From CAZWSX01 sp964636985 (GTDB lineage: Bacteria; Planctomycetota; Planctomycetia; Pirellulales; Pirellulaceae): DNA of 64,000 bases. Under the pieces are notes generated by a model, which ran no database searches, was not told the origin of the DNA, and saw nothing but the letters and a program-made list of their open reading frames with translations. The stretch lies in the NCBI GenBank assembly GCA_964636985.1, contig CAZWSX010000024.1:1-64000 (forward strand). The letters run 5' to 3'. The translations under genes and the position numbers were made by a program. Shown piece after piece: positions 33,602 to 42,027 of the stretch; position 1 is the stretch's first letter, and each line of letters begins with the position of its first letter.

Positions 33602-34063
33602 ATGACAGCCGATAGTCGTCCCACGCTTTCGATGGACCTGCCCGCCGATCCCGTGCGCGCGTTCGTTGCACAGTTGCAACAGGCGATCGATACAGGCAAT
33701 GCCGACCTGTTCAACCTTCAGTTCGCCGAAGATGTTCTGTGGGGGAGCCCGTTCGGGGCCGTCGCCGTCGGCTACGAGCAAATCCATGCGATCCACGCTC
33801 AGATGTTTTCGTCGGTGGTCCCGGTCGCCGGCGCATCTCGGTACGAGGTAGAGCACGTTCGCTTCGCCGCCGAGAACGTGGCGATCGTATACGTCCGGCG
33901 CGTGTCAACACTTCGTCATGGCGGCTCCGACAACACCGGTAGTCCGGGCTCGTTCGATGAGCTTGCGATATTCGTCCTTGTCCGGCGCGACGACCAATGG
34001 TGGCTGATGGCCGCCCAACATGTCCCCGACCGCCGCGACGTTTACCTGCCAAAACCGGTTTAG
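33602..34063 (+). CDS. SgcJ/EcaC-like NTF2-fold protein
   Basis: A 153-residue protein of the NTF2-like superfamily: VRAFVAQLQQAIDTGNADLFNLQFAEDVLWGSPFG is the typical first helix pair, followed by GYEQIHAIHAQMF, RFAAENVAIVYVRR and the closing strands FVLVRRDDQWWLMAAQHVPD. This matches the SgcJ/EcaC subgroup (often annotated as oxidoreductase without proof). The ribosome binding site GAAGGA lies eight bases before the ATG. Convergent with the gene at 34107-35621. Confidence 0.82.
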   Translation: MTADSRPTLSMDLPADPVRAFVAQLQQAIDTGNADLFNLQFAEDVLWGSPFGAVAVGYEQIHAIHAQMFSSVVPVAGASRYEVEHVRFAAENVAIVYVRRVSTLRHGGSDNTGSPGSFDELAIFVLVRRDDQWWLMAAQHVPDRRDVYLPKPV

Positions 34064-34106
34064 AAGAGTTCGACGAAGGGTGCAAATTCAAAATCTCGAC
34101 GAGCGA

Positions 34107-35621
34107 CTACGCCGCCACAAACTCAATCCCTACCTTCAAGCGACCTTCTGTCTCGCGTTCGACGGATTGGATTTCTTCAGGCGCAATCGGCGGGATGCTT
34201 CCGCGGGGAACCTTAATGCGCACGGTGTCGATCTTGATTCCCTCGCGCGAGCGATTGATTCGTTCCAGATTCACCAGGCCTGTGGGAGTGAATCTTGTCT
34301 CCCGGAGCGTTAGTGACGAACAAGGAAACTGGATGCCCGCGATCGTTTCGTCAGTGACATGCGGGCCTTCGAGTTCCAAGTGGTAGACTTCGGCGCTGCG
34401 GTCGATCTCGCTCAACATGGACGCGTTGAACGGAACGCCTCCCAAGGTGAGCCATGTCATCGGTCTCGGTCCGCGATACTTCGGTACGAACGAGCCTGAC
34501 ACCTTGGTATCGCGCATGGTCAACCAGTGAGCGTTGGTAGCCTCTTTCAACCACGCGAGACCGGCATCGGTCGCCTTGGGAAGGCGAAGTGTTAGATTCC
34601 ACAGATGTTCTGCAAGGGGCGCGAAGCACGCCACGAGGTCGTCTCCGTAGTCGCCTCGCAGATCAAAAATTGGGATCCGTATTCGGGCGAGAGCGCTCAC
34701 GGTCGATTTATCGAGCGGCGTGCCGTCGAGCGTCAGCGACTTAAATTGGGACTTTTTCCCAAGAGCCTGGGCGACGCTTTCGTCGATGGGCGATCGAACG
34801 AGTGTGAGCGTATCGATCCCGCAGCATCGCACAAGTTCCGCAATGCCTTTGCTGCTCAACGAAGTGTCAACAAGCGAAACCGCACGCAGGCTTTTGATAG
34901 TGGCCAGGTCTTCTACGACCGCGTCGCTATATCCTTTGCCGATCAACGAGATCGACATGAGCTCGGGGTGGTCGCGAAATGCCGATACGCCGGCGTCGCT
35001 GGCCAAACGCCCCGCTATCACATGGCTGAGAGAAAGCCTCGCCGCGGAACGCAGGCCCTGGTCAGAGACAGCATCCCAGTTCCTGTCGCTTCCCTCGAAG
35101 TAGAGGCCCTGCACTTTGACCTTGTGTTTGACCAGGCCAGCGAGAGTGTCGTCGTCGAGGCGACGAACCGTCAACATGAGGCCACCGAACTGAGTACGAA
35201 TGCGGGACAGCCGCTTAAACGATACCTCGTCCACATCAATGGCATCTACGGTTCCAAATGAGACAAGGGGTTCGCATCGCTCCAAGGTCTCGAGAAGTTG
35301 GCCGTTCACCTGTCCGGCAGGAATACATAATGCCATCGCGTCGGCAGATACGACTTGCGTCAGTTCGCGAAACAACGCCATGTCTGGAATGTTCTCGATC
35401 AGCGCTATCCCAATCGGCTGGACGGGCGGTTTGCCGAGAAAGAATCTTGCTACGCGTTGGCCGAGGGGCGACCGAGAAAACTCGTAATCAAACATTTCAT
35501 TCCCATTGCCTCTCAGCCACTGCGTAAGTTCCTCTCGGCGCTGCTCAAGACGCACTTGCCAATACAGCCACCAAGCGAAGGCAGCCACGATGCATAGCGC
35601 GATAGCAAGATAGAGGAGCAT
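34107..35621 (-). CDS. Membrane-anchored protein with degenerate leucine-rich repeats
   Basis: A 504-residue protein: one transmembrane helix at the very N-terminus (LYLAIALCIVAAFAWWLYW), then a long region of irregular LRR-like units (LMLTVRRLDDDTLAGL, SISLIGKGYSDAVVEDL, AVSLVDTSLSSKGIAEL, NLTLRLPKATDAGLAWL, LTLRETRFTPTGLVNL). The repeats are less regular than in the four paralogues, and the N-terminal block with PCGW is absent, so this is a separate LRR lineage. No ribosome binding site before ATG 35621. Confidence 0.75.
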   Translation of the reverse strand: MLLYLAIALCIVAAFAWWLYWQVRLEQRREELTQWLRGNGNEMFDYEFSRSPLGQRVARFFLGKPPVQPIGIALIENIPDMALFRELTQVVSADAMALCIPAGQVNGQLLETLERCEPLVSFGTVDAIDVDEVSFKRLSRIRTQFGGLMLTVRRLDDDTLAGLVKHKVKVQGLYFEGSDRNWDAVSDQGLRSAARLSLSHVIAGRLASDAGVSAFRDHPELMSISLIGKGYSDAVVEDLATIKSLRAVSLVDTSLSSKGIAELVRCCGIDTLTLVRSPIDESVAQALGKKSQFKSLTLDGTPLDKSTVSALARIRIPIFDLRGDYGDDLVACFAPLAEHLWNLTLRLPKATDAGLAWLKEATNAHWLTMRDTKVSGSFVPKYRGPRPMTWLTLGGVPFNASMLSEIDRSAEVYHLELEGPHVTDETIAGIQFPCSSLTLRETRFTPTGLVNLERINRSREGIKIDTVRIKVPRGSIPPIAPEEIQSVERETEGRLKVGIEFVAA

Positions 35622-35764
35622 GCCGTTGATTGTATGGCAAACGAAAAGACGCCATCAAGAAATTCCGAGTCGCCAGACCGTTGCACCCGCGTGCGACACG
35701 TGGTCCCCGCTAGAATTCAACCGACCGAAGCACATCCGTAAGTCACCGAGATCGATTCGGACCA

Positions 35765-35899
35765 ATGATCCTTCAAGAACTCAAAGAAAAAATTCACGCA
35801 CTGCACGAGCAAGTGGAGCGGCGGGTCGATATTCCGTCTCGCTTGCAATCGCGGGAAGCATCCCAGGGCTCGCTCGTCGGGCCGAGCATAGGCCGTTAA
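35765..35899 (+). CDS. Possible 44-residue peptide
   Basis: ATG at 35765 to TAA at 35897-35899; amphipathic helical start (MILQELKEKIHALHEQVERRV). Weak ribosome binding site. The remaining part of the 35622-36100 gap holds the R7 hairpin at 36039 and nothing else. It could be a short real gene, a fragment or chance. Confidence 0.25.
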   Translation: MILQELKEKIHALHEQVERRVDIPSRLQSREASQGSLVGPSIGR

Positions 35900-36038
35900 T
35901 GCAATCGCTGGGGTCTTGGTCCGGTTCACCGCGCGAAGTCGCGCCGGCTATTGAAGAATCGATCAACAACGGCGGGGCCGGAAAGGCAGGAGAAGGAGTA
36001 GCTCGCTAGAGCTAAAGGGGACCCACAACCCGCGCGAT

Positions 36039-36067
36039 GGCACTGGCGTCTGATGGACGCCAGTGCC
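36039..36067. repeat. Hairpin repeat (family R7), copy 1
   Basis: Perfect 12-bp stem GGCACTGGCGTC / GACGCCAGTGCC with a 5-base loop. A second copy with the same stem lies at 63904-63932. This copy is just past the stop of the surface-protein gene on the minus strand, so it could also end its transcript. Confidence 0.75.
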
Positions 36068-36100
36068 GCTCCACGTTCAACCAAATGGAGCGAAACCGAA

Positions 36101-36925
36101 CTAGAAGCCCGAGATTGACTCGTTGTTGAAGCTGTTGTTCGGGCCGTTGTTGAGCGTATCGGTTCCGAACCAGCCTAACAGGATGGCCCAGTTGGCCGAC
36201 GAATTCGAGATGCTCAACGTGTCGTCCCCATTGCCCATCTGAGCGAACAGCGTGTTGCTCACATGCACTTCGTCCAGCACTGCTGTGTCGTTGCCAACGC
36301 CCGCGTCGAGAATGACATTCTGCGTTTCGATGAACGACAGAGAAATCGTGTCGGCGCCAGCCCAACCGGCGATGCCCAAGGCCTTGAACGATGAATTGCT
36401 CACCGTGATGACATCGTCGCCTGCTGCGCCACTGATTCCGGCACCTCGCTCCACATGCGTATCAGTGACGTTGATCACGTCGTCGCCAATCCCGGCGCCG
36501 ATTCCCATTCCCCAACCAACGTTGGCCGAGATGTTCAGGATGTCGTTTCCGCGTCCACCGGCAATCAGCAATTGACGCGCAATATCCACCGGCGTGACCT
36601 GAGCGATTCCAACTTCGCCATCGGTTGGGCCATTGGAAATAGTCAACTGGTCGTCGCCGTCGTTGAGAAGCACGACCACGCTTTGAACGTTGGTGAACGT
36701 GACCGGTTCGACGTCCCCGTTCACGGTGGTGTCGATACCCGTGACCGTGATCTCGCCGCTGCTCGCACTGCTGAGTTCAGCAATATTTCCCGCTTCGTCG
36801 CCGACGACGAACAAAACACCGTTCTGCAAAAACGCATGCAGGTTGCCGTCGAGCGCGTACCTGTTTTCGAGCGTCTCAACATGCAGGAGACGTTGCTTCC
36901 CACCGAATCTAGTATGGCGCACCAT
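36101..36925 (-). CDS. Surface protein with calcium-binding-type Gly/Asp repeats (paralogue A)
   Basis: A 274-residue protein. It starts with a basic segment and VETLENRYALDGN, close to the LExRxxL N-terminal motif of large planctomycete surface proteins (LEPR-XLL-like). The body is a series of beta-strand units with GNGDD, GAGIGDDVINV and GGRGNDILNI, like hemolysin-type (RTX) calcium-binding repeats but irregular. No classical signal peptide follows the start, so export probably depends on the N-terminal motif. ATG 36925 aligns with the start of paralogue B. The two genes share about two thirds of their positions by eye. Confidence 0.78.
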   Translation of the reverse strand: MVRHTRFGGKQRLLHVETLENRYALDGNLHAFLQNGVLFVVGDEAGNIAELSSASSGEITVTGIDTTVNGDVEPVTFTNVQSVVVLLNDGDDQLTISNGPTDGEVGIAQVTPVDIARQLLIAGGRGNDILNISANVGWGMGIGAGIGDDVINVTDTHVERGAGISGAAGDDVITVSNSSFKALGIAGWAGADTISLSFIETQNVILDAGVGNDTAVLDEVHVSNTLFAQMGNGDDTLSISNSSANWAILLGWFGTDTLNNGPNNSFNNESISGF

Positions 36926-37036
36926 CGCTTTAATCTCCGAAACAAATAGAAAAATCATGGGAGAGATTGCCGGAGGAGTGCCTGGAGGCTGCGGCAGGGC
37001 GCTTTGGCCACTAACCGCATTCATCCAGACAACCGA

Positions 37037-37116
37037 TTCAACTTACCGATTTATTGCAATTTGCCCTGTCAGGAGGGGACAACGCTCCCAAGAATTGCGG
37101 CAACCAACTCCATCAA
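37037..37116 (-). promoter_or_regulatory. Upstream element shared by the two surface-protein genes, copy A
   Basis: Two blocks, 37037-37063 (TTCAACTTACCG then TTATTGCAATTTG, plus-strand reading) and 37088-37116 (CCAAGAATTGCGGCAACCA then CCATCAA), lie about 110 and 165 bases upstream of ATG 36925. Nearly the same blocks occur upstream of paralogue B. They probably hold the promoter or leader. The rest of the gap 36926-37478 contains a repeat module and no gene. Confidence 0.55.
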
Positions 37117-37370
37117 TGACCCGGAGTCGATAACAGGCAGCCATTCGCGGCAAAATGCGCCAAACGCGCGTAATAAACCCCACTTGATGGGATGTGCAAA
37201 GTGCGCGATCAGAGCGTCCACGCGCACTACAACGTGCGATTTAAAGAAAGCTGTCGATTTGTTTATCTGACCAGCTACATCGCCCAGAGACAAAATTAGC
37301 TATGTGGCGTTTCCCTTCCCTCAGGTTCTCCACTAACCTTTGAAAGACAGAGTTACCCCAGATAACCGAA

Positions 37371-37445
37371 GGCTGAAGTGCATCTAAGGAGGCTTGCCGA
37401 CTTCACAAATCAAAAGTCAGCAATCATCAATCAAGTAATCTCTTC
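37371..37445. repeat. Single A/T-rich R3 arm in the gap
   Basis: ACTTCACAAATCA, AGTCAGCAATCATCAATC type sequence at 37399-37440 with a short remnant of a right-type arm at 37441-37465. No gene. Confidence 0.5.
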
Positions 37446-37478
37446 CCCGTGCTCTTCGATTCTCCGGACCACAAACCA

Positions 37479-38249
37479 CTAGAAGCCTCGGGTCCGCAAC
37501 CGACCGAACGAATTGTTCGGCCCATTGGTAAGGGTGTTGGTTCCTTCTCCACCGAGGAAGGCGGCCCAGTTGGCCGACGAGTTGGAGACGTTAAGCGAAT
37601 CGTCTCCCTTCGCTAAGTGAGCGAACAGTGCGTCGCTTGCATGTACGGCATCCAGCGTGACCTTGTCATTGCCGTCGCGACCGCTGACCCACAAAGAGCG
37701 AAACGAGGAGTTGTTCACGGTGATGGTGTCGTCGCCGCTGGAACCGCTGATGCCGGCGCAGCGCGGCGCGTTGGTGTCGGACACGTTGATCGTGTCGTTT
37801 CCTTTGTCCCCGCGAACGAACATCCCCCGGCCGACATTGGCCGAGACGTTCAGCGTGTCATTCCCTTTTCCGCCAGAGACGCACAAGAACCCAGGGATAT
37901 CGATCGGCGTGACCTGCGCAGCGCTTATATCTTCGGTGTTGTCATTCGTTTCGCTATTGCCGATGGTGAGCTGGTCATCGCCATCTTTGAGTCGAACGAC
38001 CACGTTTTTGACGCCCGTGAACGATGCCGGCGTATCTTGTCCGTTGACGGTCGTGTTGACGCCGGTGACCGTGATTTGCCCGCTGGTGGAACTGCTCAAC
38101 TCGGCCACGTTGGCCGCGTCGTCACCTGTGATAAACAGCGTCCCATGCCGCAAAAACGCTTGCAGGTTTCCGTCCAGAGCGTATCGATCTTCCAACCGTT
38201 CGACGTTGAGGCGATGTTGTCTTCCAACGAGCTTTGACGTGCGCCGCAT
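37479..38249 (-). CDS. Surface protein with calcium-binding-type Gly/Asp repeats (paralogue B)
   Basis: A 256-residue paralogue of the gene at 36101. It has the same N-terminal motif (VERLEDRYALDGN), the same order of units (AELSSSTSGQITVTGV, VRLKDGDDQLTIGNS, GGKGNDTLNVSANVGRG, GSSGDDTITVNNSSF) and the same end (TLTNGPNNSF, then GF). Compared with paralogue A one internal unit (the one with WAGADTISLSFIETQN) is shorter. ATG 38249 aligns with the start of A; ATG 38264 is an alternative. The tandem arrangement and the shared upstream element point to one gene-plus-promoter duplication. Confidence 0.78.
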   Translation of the reverse strand: MRRTSKLVGRQHRLNVERLEDRYALDGNLQAFLRHGTLFITGDDAANVAELSSSTSGQITVTGVNTTVNGQDTPASFTGVKNVVVRLKDGDDQLTIGNSETNDNTEDISAAQVTPIDIPGFLCVSGGKGNDTLNVSANVGRGMFVRGDKGNDTINVSDTNAPRCAGISGSSGDDTITVNNSSFRSLWVSGRDGNDKVTLDAVHASDALFAHLAKGDDSLNVSNSSANWAAFLGGEGTNTLTNGPNNSFGRLRTRGF

Positions 38250-38345
38250 TGTATGTTCCGTCATGGTGCGAGTGCTTTGAGAAGCTCTCGCGAGAGGTAT
38301 GGAAAGTCCTTATCCGGCCGTGGGCCGCAAACTTCAAGTAGCCGC

Positions 38346-38419
38346 TTCAACTTACCGGGTTATTGCAGATTTGTGTTAACCCAGAAGAGCCAGCCAAAGA
38401 ATTGCGGCAACCATCCATC
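38346..38419 (-). promoter_or_regulatory. Upstream element shared by the two surface-protein genes, copy B
   Basis: 38346-38373 (TTCAACTTACCG then GGTTATTGCAGATTTG) and 38393-38419 (CCAAAGAATTGCGGCAACCA then TCCATCAA). Same order and similar spacing as copy A at 37037-37116, whereas neighbouring sequence is different. Confidence 0.55.
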
Positions 38420-38579
38420 AACCGGCGTTGGCGAATGCCGGAATCGCGCGAGCAGCGAAAGCGAACCAACAATCGCCAAAAACCCCCTTGCTGGTGAAGA
38501 ACTGTGAGGCGTGAAGGGCATCATCGAGAAGGCCGTCGAATTCATAACCAAAACGACTGCCAATACCTGACAACAAAGT

Positions 38580-38608
38580 AAGGGAGCGGGCCTCACTCCC
38601 GCTCCCTT
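38580..38608 (-). terminator. Strong hairpin downstream of the propeller gene
   Basis: Perfect 11-bp stem AAGGGAGCGGG / CCCGCTCCCTT with a 7-base loop, about 45 bases past the stop of the minus-strand gene 38655-39659. On the minus strand it is followed by TACTTTGTTG, only moderately T-rich, so intrinsic termination is likely but not certain. A remnant of a repeat arm lies at 38611-38645. Confidence 0.6.
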
Positions 38609-38654
38609 TGATTCTCTCGGAGGTCTCTGCGCCCTCTGTGGCTAGTCTTGGAAA

Positions 38655-39659
38655 CTACTTCACCCGCGCGAGCTTCATCAGCCGGCCCGAGACGTTCCAG
38701 TCTTGCACGTACAGGTTTCCGTCTTTATCGAAGTACGAGCCGTGCGTACCACTGAAAATCCCTTCGACCCATTGGTCTTGCGGGATGTTGTAGTTCAGCC
38801 CTTTGCCCAGATCGGGATTGAAACCAAGGACGGCGCAGATGACGTTGTTTTTGTTGAGGATCACCACGCGCCCGTGCAGGTCGGGAACCGAGACGTAATC
38901 GCCTTGGACAGCGGCCGATGTCGGCATCCCCAGGCCGGTGATCACTTCTTCGATGTAGTTCCCCTCCAGGTCGTAGTGCAGCAAGCGGCCTTTGGGTTGA
39001 TGATTGCGGTCGCAGATCAACAACCGCGGCGGATCGTAACGCGTGTCGAGCACCATCCCGTGGGCGGTGTTGAACTGCTTGAGGTCGTTCCCCTTCTCAC
39101 CGAAGTGTTTGATGTATTTGCCATTCTTGTCGAACTTGAAGATGTAGTCACTGGCATACCCGTCCGACAAAAAGATATCGCCGTTGGGAGCAACAACGAT
39201 CGCAGTCGGATTGAACTTGGTCAGCTTGAGTCCCGACTCTTGCGGGAAGGGGAGTCGCAACACCACCTTGCCTGTCTCGGCGTGGAACTTGATCCCTTCG
39301 GCGTTGTTGTTTCGCGCGCCGTAGATGAACTCGCCACCTTCCTCTTCGCGAATCTTGATATCGTGCAGCTGCGTGTAGTCCTTGTCGGCAAAGCGGCGGA
39401 TCAACTTGCCGTCAGGCGAGAAGACGAACACGCCGGCGTCGGCACTGGTGTAAACGTTGCCTGCTTTGTCCACGACGACCCCGCCGTGCGTCCCGCCAAG
39501 GACCGATTTCCCGTTGGCATCAAGGCCCCAACCCGGAACGGTATCAAAGACCATGTTTCCGGCGCCCATGCGGACGGGCTTGGCTTTCTCTTCGGCGAAA
39601 GACAACATCGCCACGCTGGCGATCAGCGCCACGGCGAGACAAAACGAACGGTACTTCAC
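38655..39659 (-). CDS. Secreted NHL-type six-bladed beta-propeller protein
   Basis: A 334-residue protein: signal peptide (MKYRSFCLAVALIASVAMLSFAEE), then NHL-like blades such as GVVVDKAGNVYTSADAGVFVFSPDGKLI, TAIVVAPNGDIFLSDGYASDYIFKFDKNGKYIKHFG and SYFDKDGNLYVQDWN (each shown here only as an overall pattern). The start is a GTG at 39659 fixed by AAGGAG eight bases upstream; a longer open frame has no signal peptide at its start. Related proteins include peptidyl-alpha-hydroxyglycine lyase-like propellers; a lyase role is not shown. It is divergent from the kinase gene. Confidence 0.85.
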   Translation of the reverse strand: MKYRSFCLAVALIASVAMLSFAEEKAKPVRMGAGNMVFDTVPGWGLDANGKSVLGGTHGGVVVDKAGNVYTSADAGVFVFSPDGKLIRRFADKDYTQLHDIKIREEEGGEFIYGARNNNAEGIKFHAETGKVVLRLPFPQESGLKLTKFNPTAIVVAPNGDIFLSDGYASDYIFKFDKNGKYIKHFGEKGNDLKQFNTAHGMVLDTRYDPPRLLICDRNHQPKGRLLHYDLEGNYIEEVITGLGMPTSAAVQGDYVSVPDLHGRVVILNKNNVICAVLGFNPDLGKGLNYNIPQDQWVEGIFSGTHGSYFDKDGNLYVQDWNVSGRLMKLARVK

Positions 39660-39759
39660 GGCGGGAACTCCTTGGGAACAAAAGGCAGGTGGGTCAGGTG
39701 CCGAGCGGACAGTCGTCATGATAATCGGATTGCGAGGGCGATGGGCGCATACAGAAGGG

Positions 39760-39850
39760 GAGACGGGGAGAATAGGTGAGGGGGAGCAAGGCTACCAGCA
39801 TTCAACCGCTCCCACCTCTCCTTCGACTCCCCTTCTCCCATTCCCGCACC
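39760..39850. repeat. Pyrimidine/purine tracts (family R4)
   Basis: G-rich tract 39757-39790 (GGGGAGACGGGGAG type) and the inverse pyrimidine tract 39810-39845 (CCCACCTCTCC, CCCCTTCTCCC), partly complementary to one another. Similar tracts are at 4650-4690, 24780-24825, 31330-31362 and 59640-59730. Confidence 0.45.
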
Positions 39851-39898
39851 GCAAGCGCGGTACATTGAGGTCTTCCACCTTTTCTCACCAGAAACCCA

Positions 39899-41656
39899 AT
39901 GCCTAGCCTCTCCACCACCGGTTTCTGGCACGGCGACGGGGACGACAGCCCCAAGCCGGAGGTGCCAGGCTACGAGCCGCTGGAGCCGCTCGGACGTGGC
40001 GGAATGGGCGTGGTGTACAAGGCTCGCCGGATCGCCACGGGCGAACTAGTCGCACTCAAGATGCTTCGCGGAGGCGCGCTCGCCGGGCCCGAGGAACTCG
40101 GCCGCTTCCGCATCGAAGCCGAGGCCGCCATGGCCCTGCGGCATCCCCACATCGTGGCCGTCGACGACTTCGGCGTGCACCGCGGGCTCCCTTACTTCGC
40201 CATGGAACTACTCCCAGGCGGCACGCTCGAGCAGCGTCTCGCGCAAGGCCCCGTGGATTTCCAAGAAGCGGCGACGTGGATTCGCACGTTAGCAGGCGCC
40301 GTGCAACACGCCCATGATGCCAAGGTGGCACATCGTGACTTGAAACCTGCAAACATTCTGCTTGGACCGAGCGGTCTCAAGATCGCCGACTTCGGCCTGG
40401 CCAAACGCTTAGACGGCGACCACACCGCTTTGACGCTCGACGGCGCCGTGCTGGGCACGCCGACCTACATGGCACCCGAGCAAGCTGCGGGAAACGCAGT
40501 CGCCGCCGGGCCGCCGGCCGACATCCACGCGCTCGGCGTCATTCTGTACGAACTCCTTGCCGGTCGACCTCCCTTCGTGGCAGGCACCAGGGCACGAACG
40601 CTTGAACTCGTGCAACATGCGGAGCCAGAACTACCCAGCACTTGGAACGCCGCGGTTCCCCCGGCGCTAGAGACAATCTGCTTGAAATGCCTGGAGAAGG
40701 AACCGCATCAGCGTTACCTCTCGGCCGCCGAATTAGCCGATGAGCTGGAGCGATTTCTGGCCGGCGCGCCTCTTCGAACTCAGGCAGCGACCGATGGCGA
40801 GAGGTTGGCTAAGCACGCACGCGCCGACGGCTTTGAACTGCTCGACGAAATTGGCCGCGGACCGAATGCGGTGGTCTACCGCGCGCGGGTCGAGGGCAAT
40901 CCGCAGGTATTTGCGGTCAAACTATTTACGCTCGGCAACGGAAGAAACGACGAGGCATCGCACCAGCGCTGGCGAGATTGGTTCGAAGAATCGTCCGCGA
41001 TTTGGGCAGCCATGGCCCAACCGCAAGTGCTTGTACCGCTTCGTCACGGCTGGTGGGGCGAGCGTCCTTACCTGGCCATGGACTATGTACCGGCTGGAAG
41101 CGCGGCTACGCAATTCGCCAACCGGCGATGTCCGCCTGTCGATGCCCTTAAGCTGGTCCTGCGCCTGGCGGAAGTGCTCACTTACCTGCATCGCCAAGGT
41201 GTCATGCACGGAAACCTCAAGCCCAGCAACGTGCTGCTGGCAGGCGACGGTGTTCCCTGCTTTGCCGACTTGCGGTTGCCAAGCGAACTCCTTCCGCCGC
41301 ATGCCCCCGACACACCAGCGGACCCTTACTTAGCGCCCGAGTTGGCAGCAGACCCAGCGGCGGAGCCGCGACCGTACACCGATGTGTTTGGTTTGGCGGC
41401 AATCCTCTACTCGCTCCTTACCGGGCAACCGCCTGCGTACTATGGCGACGCGCTCGTGCCGCCGTCAACGCTGGTGCCAGCTTCGACGTGGGCGCCTGCG
41501 CTGGCGCCGGCCATCGACCTCTTCTGCACAAGATGTATGCATCGCGATCGATGGTCGCGAGTCCTGCGAGCTTACGACCTGCAGCGCTGGCTGAACGAAC
41601 TCGCGCGAATCGCTCAAAACTCGGCGCGAGTCCGTGGAACTCGGCGAACTCCGTAG
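39899..41656 (+). CDS. Ser/Thr protein kinase fused to a second, degenerate kinase domain
   Basis: A 585-residue cytoplasmic protein. Domain 1 (about 24-290) is a complete Hanks-type kinase: GRGGMG loop 32-37, Lys54, HRD at 145-147, DFG at 164-166 and APEQ after GTPTYM. Domain 2 (about 310-575) has the same layout with a loop GRGPNA at 319-324 and Lys341, but HRD is HGN (437-439, catalytic Asp replaced by Asn) and DFG is DLR (457-459). So domain 2 is most likely a pseudokinase that could regulate the first or bind a partner. There is no transmembrane helix or PASTA domain after the kinases. It lies divergent from the propeller gene; a PIG-L deacetylase follows 370 bases downstream. Confidence 0.92.
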   Translation: MPSLSTTGFWHGDGDDSPKPEVPGYEPLEPLGRGGMGVVYKARRIATGELVALKMLRGGALAGPEELGRFRIEAEAAMALRHPHIVAVDDFGVHRGLPYFAMELLPGGTLEQRLAQGPVDFQEAATWIRTLAGAVQHAHDAKVAHRDLKPANILLGPSGLKIADFGLAKRLDGDHTALTLDGAVLGTPTYMAPEQAAGNAVAAGPPADIHALGVILYELLAGRPPFVAGTRARTLELVQHAEPELPSTWNAAVPPALETICLKCLEKEPHQRYLSAAELADELERFLAGAPLRTQAATDGERLAKHARADGFELLDEIGRGPNAVVYRARVEGNPQVFAVKLFTLGNGRNDEASHQRWRDWFEESSAIWAAMAQPQVLVPLRHGWWGERPYLAMDYVPAGSAATQFANRRCPPVDALKLVLRLAEVLTYLHRQGVMHGNLKPSNVLLAGDGVPCFADLRLPSELLPPHAPDTPADPYLAPELAADPAAEPRPYTDVFGLAAILYSLLTGQPPAYYGDALVPPSTLVPASTWAPALAPAIDLFCTRCMHRDRWSRVLRAYDLQRWLNELARIAQNSARVRGTRRTP

Positions 41657-42027
41657 CGCGAGTTTCAACGTCGCGTTCTCTGCCTTCCACGGCGCGATCT
41701 GGAAATCGGCTTGCGAACACATCGCTAAGTCAGATGTTCTCGCATCGCTTTTTCGGTTTGCCGCATCAATCCGCGCTTGCGCTGAATCCATGCAATGTCC
41801 ATGCGACCGAATTAGTTTGACGCTTACACAATGGTCTGCTACTAAAGGCCGTGCGGACGGAGTTTCCCTATCGACACCATCCGGCGCTCCACTTGCCACG
41901 AGTAGCAGCGTCGTAATACGTGGTCGATCACGAGATCATGTTCGCACTCTCCCGCAGCGGATGTGCAACGACGCTCGTCAACCAAGAGCGCTCGCATGGG
42001 AACCTATCGCACGGAGTTTATGAACCT
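41657..42027. other. Gene-free stretch between kinase and deacetylase
   Basis: About 370 bases with several short open frames, none protein-like and none with a ribosome binding site. No hairpin or repeat family member is visible. GGAG for the downstream gene is at 42014-42017. Confidence 0.35.

Noticed and set aside
41634..42023. 129-codon open frame overlapping the end of the kinase gene
   Set aside because: No motif, no ribosome binding site, and high serine/arginine content typical of chance frames here.
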